Shown: piece by piece, positions 1 to 11,158 of the stretch
Position numbering within the stretch: the first letter of the stretch is position 1
Layout of the letters: the number at the start of each line of letters is the position of its first letter
Source: Atrina japonica
Taxonomy: Eukaryota; Mollusca; Bivalvia; Pterioida; Pinnidae
Direction of reading: 5' to 3'
Length of the DNA: 64,000 bases
NCBI GenBank assembly: GCA_030159075.1
Contig: BROG01000290.1
Coordinates: forward strand, 552,501-616,500
Notes under the pieces: model-generated
What the model was told of the DNA's origin: nothing
The model's database searches: none
The model's input: only the letters and a program-made list of their open reading frames with translations
Translations under genes and position numbers: made by a program

Positions 1-711
1 TTAGTTTAATCTGAAAATAATCATTATATTTGTATTAGCAGAGATTCAGGTGACATACCAATATTCTACAAGCTATTTTTCATTATTTGATAATATTCAC
101 TTCTTTTCACTGAATGGAGACACTGTCCTTGTTCAAACATATATACTAGTATTACAGTTGAAATGTAGGTTTTATTTGCAATGTATTTCAATTTGTATTT
201 ATTCCTTTATTCAACAAATATTTGGCGTTTCATTTTTTTTTTATATTGAATTTAAATTTTTCTTGCTGTACTTAGTTAAAATCTTTACAACTAATATAAA
301 CTTTTATCTTTTAATCAGATATAAACTTTTAACTTTTAATCAGATAGTCTAGTTATGAGTCTGACTCAAAATGGCGGACTGCCTTACAACTGTAATTTAC
401 ATTTTGTTATTTGTCTTGAATACATTGAATCCTACGCACCATTTTGCATTGGATCATGAATGATAATTTCAATACATAGATATTTGACCCATGTTAGATC
501 GCTAAAAGGGGTCGAAAATTCGATGATATTTGATTTCTTGTACATGCACTTTTAATCATACTCTTGAAACCTTGAGTTCAAAAGAGTTTTCTTCTACGAA
601 TAGATCACGGACTTTTAATAATAAAAAAAAGTAAATGAAGCGAACTACCAAACGTGAAACATTACATTATATGCACGCCCTACTGTTACCTGTACAAGAG
701 GAATATCAATT
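1..711. other. Non-coding host DNA, nothing recognised
   Basis: AT-rich sequence with short unrelated open frames and no domain-like translation. I see no gene, tRNA or clear repeat here. Confidence 0.6.
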
Positions 712-724
712 AATGTTTGTTTCA

Positions 725-962
725 TAATTTGTATGAAATGTTGAGATACCTGTTCGATAGGTGTTGTTTAGACATCTACCCCAATTGTGACGAAGATTTA
801 CTCGTCATCTTTTTTCAGTTGATTTTGTGGTTTCACGGTGGTTATTACCGGTCAACAGGGAATGCTTACTCCTCAATGGCACCTGATCCCACCTCTGGAT
901 TTCCAGATGTCCGTGTTTGTCCATTATTCACCAGATTGGCATCTGGGAATTTTATATGTTGA
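725..962 (+). repeat. Penelope-like element 3' tail, diverged copy
   Basis: This shares with copies near 24.9, 36.5, 49.2 and 52.6 kb the ordered motifs CCTGTTCGATAG, CCAATTGTGACGA, GGTCAACAGGGAATGCTTAC and a TTTCCAGA-GTCCGTGTTTGTCC block. The longest copy (35.9-36.7 kb) has reverse-transcriptase coding sequence just upstream, which identifies this as the element's 3' end. This copy is 5'-truncated and among the most diverged. Confidence 0.65.
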
Positions 963-1330
963 TATCTTTACGAACAAAATTGTGATATTTAGTCGAATGG
1001 CATATGAAATAGAACTGTTGTTGAAATACAGAGATATATTCCCCTGTTTTTATTTAGCCTGTAAAGGCAAACTTTCCCGGTGTTTAAAAACATCGAAACA
1101 ATATTTTTTAAATGTAGTATGCGAGAATTAAATGTAAGTTTTATTGATAATTATACAGTGGCGTCATTTGCGTATGTACAATCTAAAAAAGCATATATTG
1201 AATTGGGCACGGTCGATTCGGAAGACATCGGCTTGTACTGGCCTTGGTATTTCAAAAAATATAGTGAACTGTGTCCAAGTGGTTATAACCTCACGCTTCA
1301 GTTAGCACGGGTACTAGTCCCGATGAACTT

Positions 1331-1497
1331 AATTGACCTATCGCCAAGTATCCGACACATAGCTTTCCATGTGATTTTTTTGCCGCCATTCGATTGTTAT
1401 GTCATAACCACACAAGTGTTTGACGGGTCATTTGTGACGTCATAATGGAAAAGTTTGCCACAAAGTGCGGTTTCGGACATATGGCGATAGGTCAATT
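1331..1497. mobile_element. Small foldback/MITE-like element
   Basis: AATTGACCTATCGCCA at the left end recurs in inverted orientation at the right end, with partial pairing continuing inward (AGTATCCGACAC against ATATGTCCGAAAC). The total is about 167 bp with no coding capacity. No convincing target-site duplication is visible, so the class is unknown. Confidence 0.4.
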
Positions 1498-1615
1498 GAT
1501 TTTGTGAGAAAGTTTTCCAGTTTACTTGTGGAAGGCTGGTGTGGTCTCTTCTCCTGGTATTTATTCCCGGATTCTCTCCCCCACCTCTAAAAGCTGACCG
1601 CCAGCATATTACTGA
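1498..1615 (+). repeat. SINE body fragment (GTGAGAAAGTTT family)
   Basis: The block with TTTTGTGAGAAAGTTTTCCAG, GTTTACTTGTGGAAGGC and GGTCTCTTC matches copies at 59.6 kb (plus, with a tRNA-like head) and 60.2 and 26.5 kb (minus). It is a headless fragment of the second SINE family in the window. Confidence 0.5.
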
Positions 1616-1947
1616 AACATTGTTGAGTGTGACGTAAAACGACATTTATTGAGATATTGATCGCATAACATAACTACTGAAACCAGACGTCGGGACGATC
1701 CGGATGTCATTTTCGCCCGGGAACAGCAACAAAAAGATTAGAATAAAATCTCTAAAGGAAATGGGTTTAGTTAATCTTAATATTGAATCCTAACACGCTT
1801 TTAACCTTCTCTGTATACTATGATAAATAAACAAATAAACAGGAATGATAAAAAAATATCATTGTGCTGATTTAGATGTAGAAATTTGCTAAGCTCATAT
1901 CTAACGTAGCACCTGTTTCCAACTATCATTGATAGTTGATAAGTAAT

Positions 1948-2708
1948 TATGAAAGGTCATTTGGGTCACAAATGGGATGAACTTATGCGATGGCCACTTT
2001 CACGTTAAAATTCACTTTTAACGCGTTAAAACATACATTTTGCATGCAATTAGTGATTTTTAACGTGAGAGGATATTTTAATTAGTAATGAAATGGCGCC
2101 AGATATCGAGATGCATTTTCATTACAACAAAATCTTGTTCAGTAAATACGAACATAGTCTACTTATTTCCATATTTTTAACAATTTAAATATATATCTTT
2201 ACTCCCATAATAGTTCTATTAAAAATATTGGTTCGTTTGGTAAATATCGGTGACTGAATTGGACGTAACATTTTATTCAGTTTGGGAAATGTCATCTCCT
2301 ATATCGAAACACACTGTCATTTGGTCACGTTTTAGGTACTAAACATCGTTGACATTTTACATCTAACATGTGCAGATATTCTTAGCATATATATCTAGAT
2401 TATCAGATAAAATCTAAAGATTTCTTTTATTTCGTTTAGTAGATATCGTAAATACTAATTCCACATCTTCTGCTGTTCAGAACAGTCATTGTTCTCTTTA
2501 TGTTGTAAGATTGGCTGTTTCCTCTCGGTCACAATACAAACTTGCATGCAAGTGTTTGTTAATGACTTACGTGAGAGCAAAACATCTTTCACCTTAAAGT
2601 CACTACTTGCATGCAAAAAGCATCTTTTATCGCGTTAAAAGTGAATTTTAACGTGGACGTGGTCATCGTGTAAGTGCATCCCGTTTAAGACCCAAACGGC
2701 CTTTCATA
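1948..2708. mobile_element. 761-bp MITE with ~75-bp terminal inverted repeats
   Basis: The left end starts TATGAAAGGTCATTTGGG and the right end is the inverted TATGAAAGGCCGTTTGGG. Similarity continues inward for about 75 bp, through the shared block CACGTTAAAATTCACTTTTA. Both ends are flanked by AGTAAT (1942-1947 and 2709-2714), a probable 6-bp target-site duplication, though the flank is ambiguous by up to three bases. The interior has no coding frame, so this is a non-autonomous cut-and-paste element. The superfamily cannot be named from this alone. Confidence 0.8.
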
Positions 2709-2714
2709 AGTAAT

Positions 2715-3490
2715 TGGACGTAATAATCAAAATTATTATTCGAATGTAGAAATGTGCTTAGCTTGCATTTTATGTACTCGTAGCTCCAGAATCCGTATAT
2801 CAACCATTGTCGATATCCCGGAACACCTACTAAATTGTACCTCCCGACACCTTCTTTATCATATTATCAACAAGTACGCGACTACGTCATTTCAGGACTG
2901 TTTCGGGAAGTTCACTTCTGCACAATACGTGCCTAACCTGCTGTCACTCTCACGTGTGACGTACTAATACCAACACCAGGGTCGCACTCGATCCACTTTT
3001 CAAAACATGTTCCGATAACAATGTGTAAAGCTGGGGGGATTGATCGCAGTGGAACAGGAAATTACTTTTATACTGCTGGGGTAAAAGCTTGTGCGTATTT
3101 CAGTCTGCCTAGTTGTCCGTTACCAACATTCAGTCAAGTAAATTACCGTGTCTTTCCTGCCTTACACAGAATGAGATCGAGTATAGGAAAACATTCGGTA
3201 AAATTATGAGTTATGAGGCTTGCTATGAATGTCATAAATTATATTTCGGGCACAGTTCTAGAATCAAATGTTGTTTTAATATGGACTTTATTTTTATCTG
3301 AATGTTTTACTTGTACTTAACGACTTTAATATTCATACACTCATGTTGTTTCAGAATCGTATTTTTTATACGCCATTATTATTTACAAGATTGAAATTAA
3401 ATTCTAACACAACATATTGTTCTTTGTTTTTTTTAATGAATATTCACTCATTGATATTTAACCACCATCTTTATTTCTCTTCGCAACTCT
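2715..3490. other. Non-coding host DNA
   Basis: Only short frames with no recognisable product. No repeat family shared with the rest of the window was seen. Confidence 0.5.

Positions 3491-3546
<56 letters not shown>
3491..3546 (+). repeat. (GA)n microsatellite
   Basis: Uninterrupted GA dinucleotides for about 56 bp. Confidence 0.97.
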
Positions 3547-3548
<2 letters not shown>

Positions 3549-3907
3549 TTAATCATTATTTGCATATATAATGTCGAATTTTACAAGAACTGAAAAAAAT
3601 ACGGGAATACACTTGTGCTGTCTTAATACGAACAGAAAAATGGATAAAGACATAGACAGATCATACTGAATGCAATGTAGAATGCAATAGTGACATTATG
3701 TTGACGGAAATACGTTTGTGTTCCTTTAAAGATAGATAAATAGATAAAATGTGGGATGAAATAAGTTGATAATGATCAAAGAAATATTTACATTTGAATG
3801 CGTGGTTGTTATGGTAGCACATATTTCTGTGATGACTCACAAATTACAAAGATTTGACTATTACAGTCATGAATGCAATCTTTGCATTTAACAATAGATC
3901 AGGAAAG

Positions 3908-3931
3908 TATATATATATATATATATATATA
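3908..3931. repeat. (TA)n microsatellite
   Basis: A short TA dinucleotide run, followed by an A/T-rich AGTCTATATATATA segment. Confidence 0.9.
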
Positions 3932-3946
3932 AAAGTCTATATATAT

Positions 3947-5405
3947 AATCATTCTTTGTTTCAGGTTTTCGTCAGAGTATTACTTACGTTAGTGATTCAA
4001 CAATTACTTAAAAATGTCAAAAGAGGAAAAGAGAATCCCTACAAGAATGCGAATTTTAAATCACCGTATACTGAATGTACCACATAAAAGCACAAATTTA
4101 AATATGCAAACTTTTTTTTCTAGCCCTATAAAAAATAATGTACACAACACTAGTTATAAAGAGTAAAGGAGTGTGTGTAATACCGATCGCGTATTTAAAT
4201 ACTGTTGTCATTGAACCATATCATTTGAGATAGATTTCTTAAGAGTATTCGATAATAACGTTATATATAAAACGTATGTGTTGAAAGGTCAGTATGGATA
4301 TGAAATGTATGCACATTCAAGAAACATTGTTTTTAAACTAAAGAAAAAACAATAGGTCTTAGTTATTTACCCACCCCTGGTTCCAACCCTTCCACACTTG
4401 TCGTAAAAACAACCACACTTGTAGTGGACCATGTGACTGCATCCCTGCAAAGTTGTGCATTTAAGCTTATATACACACACATCTTTAACATTATAAGGGG
4501 AGCAAATCAAACAAATAACCCAAGTTAACGAAATGTACAGCAAAACATATCTAAATGCGCCAAAAATAGGATTAAAAACAGAAACAAACACTGCACGTCT
4601 TGAAGCATCAATGTAGATCACTCTGATAGATTCAGTTTGTCGCTATATGTCAGAAAATGTTTCTCAAAGAAGGGTATCCCGTACCTGTTTTGCTCCATCC
4701 CGAATCGAAGCCAAAAACAACATCGGTAGGGGACCAAAAGTTCAGTCGATCCCAAATATATTGAATCCTGTTACATTGAAATCCCGCTTAATTTAAAATG
4801 ATTTTGATTCTCTGATCATATTCTTCATTATAACCCAGTTATTTTGAAACCCCTGTTTATTTGAAATATATTTTAATCCCCCGTCGAATTCAATATATCC
4901 GGGCTCGACTGTACTATATTCCTACCAAGTTCCATCGAAGTGACTTTTCCGCTGGAGAACAAGCCGACAGTCTGAGAACATTGTCCCCTACATTTTTGCA
5001 GTCTTAAGAATCCTAAAAATTCCCTTATTTAGACTTCAGCAAAATTGTCTCCCAAAAGCATGGCATTTCCTAATTACAGACAAACTATTGCGAGAAAAAT
5101 CATATTGTTCACAATAAATTGAAAATTCGGGAAAAATCGTTGTAACACACACGGCAAAGTTTGTTTGTACATGTATTCCCATGTCTATGAGAAGAACGTC
5201 GAACCATACATCCATGTGGATCACTCGGGTGAAATTATTTAAAATCCATACAGCGGTTCTGGAGAAGAATTTCAAAGAAGTCTACAATTCGGGACCTATT
5301 TCACCTCACCGTGGACCCACCCTTGTCCCAGCTTGGCCAGAAAAACAAACTTGATAGAGAATTTCGATTACATCCTTTCTGTGAAAAGCTTACGGACGAT
5401 CGGGC
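3947..5405. other. Non-coding host DNA with a pogo/Tigger-like terminal remnant
   Basis: No gene is supported. Around 4735-4915 the minus strand reads CAGTCGAGCCCGGATATATT, followed by repeated TTGAAATA/GAAACCCC phrases. This resembles the terminal repeats of pogo/Tigger transposons (family knowledge, from memory). Only one end is visible. Confidence 0.35.

Positions 5406-5406
<1 letters not shown>

Positions 5407-5472
<66 letters not shown>
5407..5472 (+). repeat. (GT)n microsatellite
   Basis: An uninterrupted TG/GT dinucleotide tract of about 65 bp, roughly 85 bp upstream of the Polinton left end. Confidence 0.97.
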
Positions 5473-5474
<2 letters not shown>

Positions 5475-5556
5475 GTTATCACAATTAGGCTTTCAATAAT
5501 ACCAAAGTCCTATTTTTACCAAAAAAAAAAGTCAAAACAAATGCTCAAGACGATCG

Positions 5557-5711
5557 TTTACCAGTTCTGAAACAGGTCGCACTCAATGACCCCAAAACGG
5601 CTAAAACTGCTAAAAATAGCTAAATGGGTATTCCCCCCGGGTCGCTCCGCTAGACTATTAATAGCCGCGAGTCCGATAGTTTCGCGGCCGTCCGGAGGGT
5701 CCTCGAGTGGT
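5557..5711 (+). repeat. Polinton left terminal inverted repeat
   Basis: It starts TTTACCAGTTCTGAAACAGG and matches the reverse complement of 20961-21114 with about half a dozen differences (roughly 96% by eye). It contains a 10-bp palindrome CTATTAATAG (5655-5664) and an adjoining 7-bp-stem hairpin (GCCGCGA at 5664-5670 pairing with TCGCGGC at 5682-5688). By analogy with other Polintons the ends should be the sites of protein-primed replication and integrase processing. Confidence 0.92.
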
Positions 5712-5775
5712 CACCGTATCGACGTAAGAAAACATTTGATGATGATTTAAAGAAAATGTTCTATACATAAAAGCA

Positions 5776-6333
5776 ATGAACATATTAAGAGGTGTGAAAC
5801 GTTTATACAATGCTGGTAAATGGGGATATAAGAAAGTCGTCGAAAGCGTTTGGGACTATGTGACGGGCTCGTCGACGGAAGAGCAGACGAGAGAGACCGT
5901 CAGACAAAATTTACGACGGGCGTTAAAGGATGAACTCGGGGATGCTTCTTCCGGGATGCAACGCAAGTTAATTAGATCTCAATATAAAAAAATTCTACAG
6001 GCGGATCTTCCCAAAGGCGTTACCCGGCTTGAAGAAAAACGAAACGTCAGACAAAATTTACGACGGGCGCTAAACGAAGAACTCGAGGAAGGCGTTGCTC
6101 GGGTCGACCAAAAACGAAGGCAACGTCGCGCGCTCGATTTGGGTGATAGTTTTCAACACTTCTATACCAGCTATAAAAAAGACGTTCGTCAACATATACA
6201 TCGAGCCAATCTCAGAGCGTTGTTAGAGTATTTTAAAGATGACTTCATCTCTAAGATGACCGACGAACTGAGAAAAGGTCTCCCATCAAGATCCAACTTC
6301 AAGTGGAACAGCGATTCAAGCGAGACATTTTAG
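5776..6333 (+). CDS. Basic repeat-containing Polinton protein, possibly the N-terminal part of the polymerase product
   Basis: A 185-residue, Arg/Lys-rich, probably helical protein, the first gene inside the left repeat. A motif VRQNLRRAL followed by an acidic DEL/EEL appears twice (about residues 42 and 92), and a weaker third version (VRQHIHRANLRAL) lies near residue 134. The first two copies are nearly identical at DNA level, so the duplication looks recent. The frame ends 30 bases after the polymerase frame opens and overlaps it. Polinton polymerases often carry a long, poorly conserved N-terminal extension. This may therefore be that extension, separated by a frameshift near 6300-6333, rather than an independent gene. 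The ATG at 5776 follows an A-rich leader. The function is not recognised. Confidence 0.6.
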   Translation: MNILRGVKRLYNAGKWGYKKVVESVWDYVTGSSTEEQTRETVRQNLRRALKDELGDASSGMQRKLIRSQYKKILQADLPKGVTRLEEKRNVRQNLRRALNEELEEGVARVDQKRRQRRALDLGDSFQHFYTSYKKDVRQHIHRANLRALLEYFKDDFISKMTDELRKGLPSRSNFKWNSDSSETF

Positions 6334-9300
6334 AGGTCGGCTGGCAGTTCATCACGCAAATCCACAAAACTCGACAACACGCGATTATGAGAGAAGACGA
6401 GATCGAAGACGTATTTAAGAGCATGATCGAAGAGTTGATCGATTCGCTCGATAAAACCGTTCAGGCGGGATCCGGGTGGGTCATCGACGACGCTCAAATG
6501 ATTTATTTGAATATTGCCAAGTACGAGCCGCTCCTGGGATCTTCCTATTTTAAGTTGCCCAAGCAGATCGCGGATAAGAAGGCCGTCATCAACGTTCAAA
6601 ACGAGGATCAGAGGTGTTTCATGTATAGCGTATTGGCGTGTCTACATCACGATCGTGTTAAACATAACCGTCATAGACCTGATAATTATATACCGTTCAT
6701 CAAGTTGAACGACTTCGGGTGCATCGATTATCCGACGCCGTTGAAGCAGATCCCCATATTCGAATGTCGCAACGGACTCACCGTCAACGTTCTCGGGTGG
6801 ACGGAGAAGAAAGGGTTCTTCCCTTATTACATATCGGAAATATTTCACGATCGCGAAGTCAATCTATTGTTGCTAGAAGGTCCAGAAGACCAATGGCACT
6901 ACTCTTGGATCAAAAACAAGTCCAGACTGCTTTCCTCTCACTCAAAAGATGGTCACAAATCCTATCCATGCCTTCGTTGTCTCAAAGTCCTATCCAGCGA
7001 GAAGGTTTATGAAAAGCACAGAGCCGATTGTCGCGGCATCAACAATCCGGCCATGAAACCCATCATGCCCGAGGAGGGAAAGAATATCCTCAAGTTTAAG
7101 AACGAGGCTCACAAACAGCCCGTTCACGCCACGATCTACGCCGACTTCGAGTGCATCGTTTCACCCCTCAACGAAGAGGCGGGAGATAAAACGACGAAGA
7201 CGACGCGTCACATTCCGTCGGGATACTGCTACGTCGTCGTCTGGAGATCGGAGAAGGGCGTCGAGAAGATCGAAGAGCCCGTACTCTATCGCGGCGATGA
7301 CGTCGTGAAACATTTCTTAGATAATCTGAGACGAGAAGAACAAAAGATTAAAGGCGTCGCGAAAAAGAAGCTTCACATGAGCCAGAAGGACGAGAAGAAG
7401 TTTGAGAAGGCGACTCACTGCTACATCTGCGGAGACGAATTCTCGGTAGATCTTCACAAGTGGAAAGCTCTGTGGACTCGAAGAAATAAACTTATTAGGG
7501 AACGGGAAAATCTGCCCAGTCTGTCCTCTCTGGAACGCGACATTGCAGCCACGTCGGATCCGGTCGACCTGTCCGACCTGGAATGGTATCGCGAATGTCG
7601 CGTCGCCATAAACACCGAGATCGACAACATCATGAAAGAGATCGGGACATTCGAGCTCATCAAGGTCAAGAATCACTGTCACACATCCGGCAAGTTTCGG
7701 GGTGCCGCGCACCATAAGTGCAACAGGTTGTTGAGAAGGGCAAAGCACATCCCCGTCGTCTTTCACAACCTGCGAGGATACGATTCCCATCTGATATTAT
7801 CCGAGATGGAGGTGGACAAGTCCATCAACTGCATTCCGATGAATCAGGAGAAGTTCATCAGCTTCTCCGTCGATTCTTTGCGATTCATCGATAGTTTCCA
7901 GTTTTTGTCGTGCGGTCTGGAGAGGCTGGTTAAAAATCTAACGGACTATCCCATCACGAAATCCGTATTCGATGAGGAGGACGTCTCGCTCCTGACGAGA
8001 AAGGGAGTCTATCCCTACGAGTACATGGACTCTTTCGCCAGGTTCGAGGAAACGTCCCTACCACCCAGGGAAGCCTTCTATAGCACGTTGTCGGACACTG
8101 ACATCTCTCCGGCGGAGTACGATCACGCTCAGACCGTTCTGGCGCGAACGCGGATGCGCGAGACCATGGGCGATTACCACGATCTCTATCTGAAGACGGA
8201 CGTGATCCTGCTGGCTGACGTGTTCGAAGAGTTCCGCAACATCTCTCTGAACCACTACGCGTTGGATCCGGCTCAATACTACACACGGCCCCCGGTTTGG
8301 CCTGGGACGCGGCGTTACTCACCTCTAAGATCGAGTTGGAGCTGTTCACCGATTACGACATGCATCTGTTCGTGGAAAAGGGGATCAGAGGCGGGATCAC
8401 CTACGTCCCGCAACGTTATTCTAAGGCGAACAACAAGTACTTGAAAGATTACGATCCCGATCGACCTTCCAAGTACATCATGTATCTGGACGCCAACGCG
8501 CTCTACAGCAAAGCCATGAGTCATCCCCTACCTTGTCGCAACTTCGAATGGGTCGAGGACGTGCCCGATCCGTGCCATCCGCCGGAAGGAAAGGGCTACA
8601 TCCTCGAAGTCGATTTAGAGTATCCGAAAGCATTGCAGCATAATAATTATCCGCTGGCTCCGGAGACGATGCAGGTCGATCCGAACGATCTGTCCGACTA
8701 TCAGAAAACGCTGATGGAGGAGTACGAGATGCGCGACGCGGGTCCCAAGAAGCTCATCCCCAATCTCCGAGACAAGAGAAGGACTACGTCGTGCACTACG
8801 AGACGCTAAAGCTTTATCTGGAGCTGGGCATGACACTGACGAGAGTGCACAGAGTTCTGCAATTCGATGAAGAGCCGTGGCTCGCGGGTTACGTTGAAAA
8901 AAACACTCGATTGCGTCAATGCGCTAAAAACGATTTCGAAAAGGACTTCTTCAAGCTCATGAACAACGCCGTCTTCGGAAAGACCATGGAAAACAAACGG
9001 AACAGAAACAGAGTTGAAGATCGTCACCGCCAACGACGGAGATAAAAAGATCCGAAAGATGATCGCCTCGCCCGCTTACGACGGGTTGACCAAGATCAAC
9101 GACGGTATGGTCTTCCTCCACTTCAAACCGACCACCGTTAAATTGGACAAAACCATCTACTGCGGTATGACGATCTTGGATCTGTCCAAAACGTCTTATG
9201 TACGGTTGGTATTCAAGCACTTGAAGGCCAGGTACGGCGTCGACTGCGATCTGTTGTACACCGATACGGACTCGCTGCTGGTGGAGATACGGACGGAGGA

Positions 9301-9733
9301 CGTCTACCGAGACATGCTCGAAGATGAAGACGAATACGACTTTTCCAATTTCAAAGACGATCATCCTCATGTACCGCCGAATAAAGATAAGAACAAGAAG
9401 GTGATCGGTAAGTTCAAAGACGAATGCGGAGGGAAACCCATCAAAGAATTCGTCGGTCTGAGACCCAAGATGTACGCTACGTTGATGGACGACGACGATA
9501 GCGTTACCAAACGAGCGAAAGGTGTGAGACGATGCGTCTTGAAAAATAAGATAGGTTTCCACGACTACAGGGAGGCTCTCTTTCACGACGTCAGGACTTC
9601 GCATCCGATGCACAGTCTGCGATCGTTCAAACAGATCATCTACGGGATCCGACAGGAAAAGACGACGTTGGATCCCCTGGACACTAAACTCCGAATTCGG
9701 GAGGATCGCATTCACACTTATGCCTTCGATTAA
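6303..9733 (+). pseudogene. Protein-primed family B DNA polymerase (pPolB), broken by three frameshifts
   Basis: This replicates the element from terminal-protein-primed ends. The N-terminal region carries the GSGW ... GSSYFKLP ... NVQNEDQRCF blocks typical of Polinton polymerases and a Cys2-His-Cys finger-like CLRC...H..DC. The exonuclease motifs follow: ExoI YADFEC (near 7140), ExoII NLRGYDSH (near 7770), ExoIII YLKTDVILLAD (near 8190). Polymerase motif A appears as DANALYSKAM (near 8490), motif B as KLMNNAVFGKT (near 8955) and motif C as YTDTDS (near 9262). The frame changes near 8285-8290, 8777-8782 and 8998-9012; on each side the translation is polymerase-like, and no in-frame nonsense codon was seen. 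The span corresponds to about 1,140 residues, a normal size. Catalytic aspartates appear intact, so only indels disable it. It is convergent with the integrase gene. Confidence 0.93.
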
Positions 9734-9736
9734 CAC

Positions 9737-9764
9737 AATTTATAATCCCTATGGATTATAAATT
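9737..9764. terminator. 12-bp-stem hairpin between convergent polymerase and integrase genes
   Basis: Arms AATTTATAATCC (9737-9748) and GGATTATAAATT (9753-9764) pair perfectly around the loop CTAT. The hairpin sits 3 bases after the polymerase stop and 1 base beyond the integrase stop. Hairpins of the same geometry lie at 18797 and 19841. A role in 3'-end formation is inference. Confidence 0.6.
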
Positions 9765-9765
9765 A

Positions 9766-10731
9766 TTACTCGACGATTAACAACTCTTCTCGCACGAAAC
9801 CTCTCTCTGGCGTTTTAGGATTTCTACCGGGGAGTGTCTTTCAGGTAATAGACGTCGATGCCCTGTATATTAAACTGTCGATCGATCTCGTGTTTGTCCA
9901 CGCTCCAGATGGGATCGGTCGCCCTGGCTGTTCGAATCGCTTCTGTGGAAGATAATTTCTCGTGGAATGGTATCGTCTTTATTAGCCTCGGCGGGCAGAT
10001 AGAGAAGTCGGACCTTGTTAAACGGACCTATCGGCGATTCGACGGGAGCGTGAGGCACGATGGCCTCGGGAGGTTGCGTCTCGTCGTTGATTGCTTTCAC
10101 GACGTCCGAATATCGTTCCACCCATTCCGTGTTCACCTTCTTCGTGGTCTTCCCCTTCCCCATCTTATCGGTCTTCATCTCTTGGTGGTACTGATAGGTG
10201 AAGAGCCGTTCTCCCAACGTCTTGTTGAATCGCTCGACGATGGCCTGATCGCGATGAACGTCGACCCGTCCCGTCCTTATTTTCGCGTCGTGACGTTTCA
10301 TGAGCGCGCGGACCTTTCCCATGAATTCTTTACCGGGATCGACCTGCAGCAACTTGGGATACGTCAGTCGTCGTTCGTAGATCCGTTCGAAGGCATCCGC
10401 CACGGCCTCGCTGCTTCTCTTGGTCAGCGCTTCCGCCTCCTTGTACCGCGTGCCCACGTCGACCACCGTCAACGCGTATTTATACGTCTTCCCGTCCACC
10501 CTATCGTGCGGCAGATACAAGAGATCGGCCTGGTGAATGTCGTTTTCTGCCACGCGTTCGAATCGGGGTCTCACGATCTTCTCGGGAGCGGGGAGATAGA
10601 TTTGCCACACGTCTTGTTTTTTTAAAAAATTCGAAGGCTTCCTTCTCGCTGACGTTGCCCGCCTTGGCTAATTTCTTGATGGCGGTCTTCCCCTTCCAAT
10701 AACCTTTAGGGCTGTAATAGATCTCTTCCAT
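9766..10731 (-). pseudogene. Polinton retroviral-type (DDE) integrase, broken by three frameshifts
   Basis: This inserts the element's DNA ends into host DNA. The N-terminal part runs from the start at 10731 (MEEIYYSP...) to a 7-base homopolymer at 10617-10623, where the frame shifts. The catalytic core follows with all three acidic residues visible: D in HQADLLYL, D in QVDPGKEF, and E in IVERFNK. There are 34 residues between the second D and the E, as expected for an rve-type DD(34-35)E core. Two more shifts lie near 9956-9958 (a T/A triplet) and 9829-9832 (a run of four G). The C-terminal sequence after the last shift ends at 9766. Two of the three breaks are at clear homopolymers. It is tail-to-tail with the polymerase gene and 9 bases downstream of the next minus-strand gene. 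Confidence 0.9.
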
Positions 10732-10740
10732 GTTTTTAGT

Positions 10741-11142
10741 TTACGCGACGTATTTTTTAAAGGCGTAGAAGACGAGCCCCGTCCCGATCACCACGAAGAG
10801 GATTTCCTTGTCTTTTTGCTCTTCCGAGGGTTGATAGAAATCGCTCAACTTCGGTTCGGGAGCCATCGCCTCTTCGTTCGTCATCCGCGAGTAGAGTGAC
10901 ATGGCGGCGTTTACTTCTTTGTAGGTGTACAGCGCATGTCCTTCTTTCTTGAGTCTCTCGTTGAGAAAATCTAATCGTTTCGTGCGTTCGTGATGATTCC
11001 ACTGGTCTCTGGCCTTGGTCAGTTTTTCCATCGCCTCGTCGTGTCTCTTCTGTTCTTCGTGATTCGAGAATAGAAATTGCGATCCCGAGAAGGCTAGAGC
11101 ATTGACTAATGCGCCGCCCATCATCATCGCGATCGTTGCCAT
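10741..11142 (-). CDS. Small conserved Polinton membrane protein
   Basis: 133 residues, intact. A hydrophobic Gly/Ala-rich N-terminal segment (MATIAMMMGGALVNALAF) is followed by a charged helical region rich in K, E and H, then a second hydrophobic segment near the C terminus (ILFVVIGTGLVFYAF) and a basic tail. Proteins of this layout, with a KRHDEA..KL-type helix, are recurrent neighbours of the integrase in invertebrate Polintons (from memory, unchecked). The role is unknown; a virion or assembly membrane function is possible. It is transcribed in the same direction as the integrase, from a leader ending TATTAAAATG. Confidence 0.75.
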   Translation of the reverse strand: MATIAMMMGGALVNALAFSGSQFLFSNHEEQKRHDEAMEKLTKARDQWNHHERTKRLDFLNERLKKEGHALYTYKEVNAAMSLYSRMTNEEAMAPEPKLSDFYQPSEEQKDKEILFVVIGTGLVFYAFKKYVA

Positions 11143-11158
11143 TTTAATAGAGTTTAGT

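Noticed and set aside
3113..3301. Short frames in 0-5 kb as genes
   Set aside because: They overlap each other, have no domain-like pattern, no splice context, and sit among repeats.
6303..9733. Programmed ribosomal frameshifting in the polymerase
   Set aside because: Three shifts at unrelated sequences without slippery heptamers, plus similar breaks in six other genes, point to indels and not to recoding.
8957..9736. Minus-strand 259-residue frame
   Set aside because: It is the shadow of the polymerase C-terminal half containing YTDTDS on the plus strand.
9858..10625. Plus-strand 255-residue frame
   Set aside because: It is the shadow of the integrase gene, which has the DDE core on the other strand.
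9766..10731. Integrase as evidence of an LTR retrotransposon
   Set aside because: No reverse transcriptase, gag or LTRs are adjacent. The gene lies inside a Polinton with polymerase B and a packaging ATPase.
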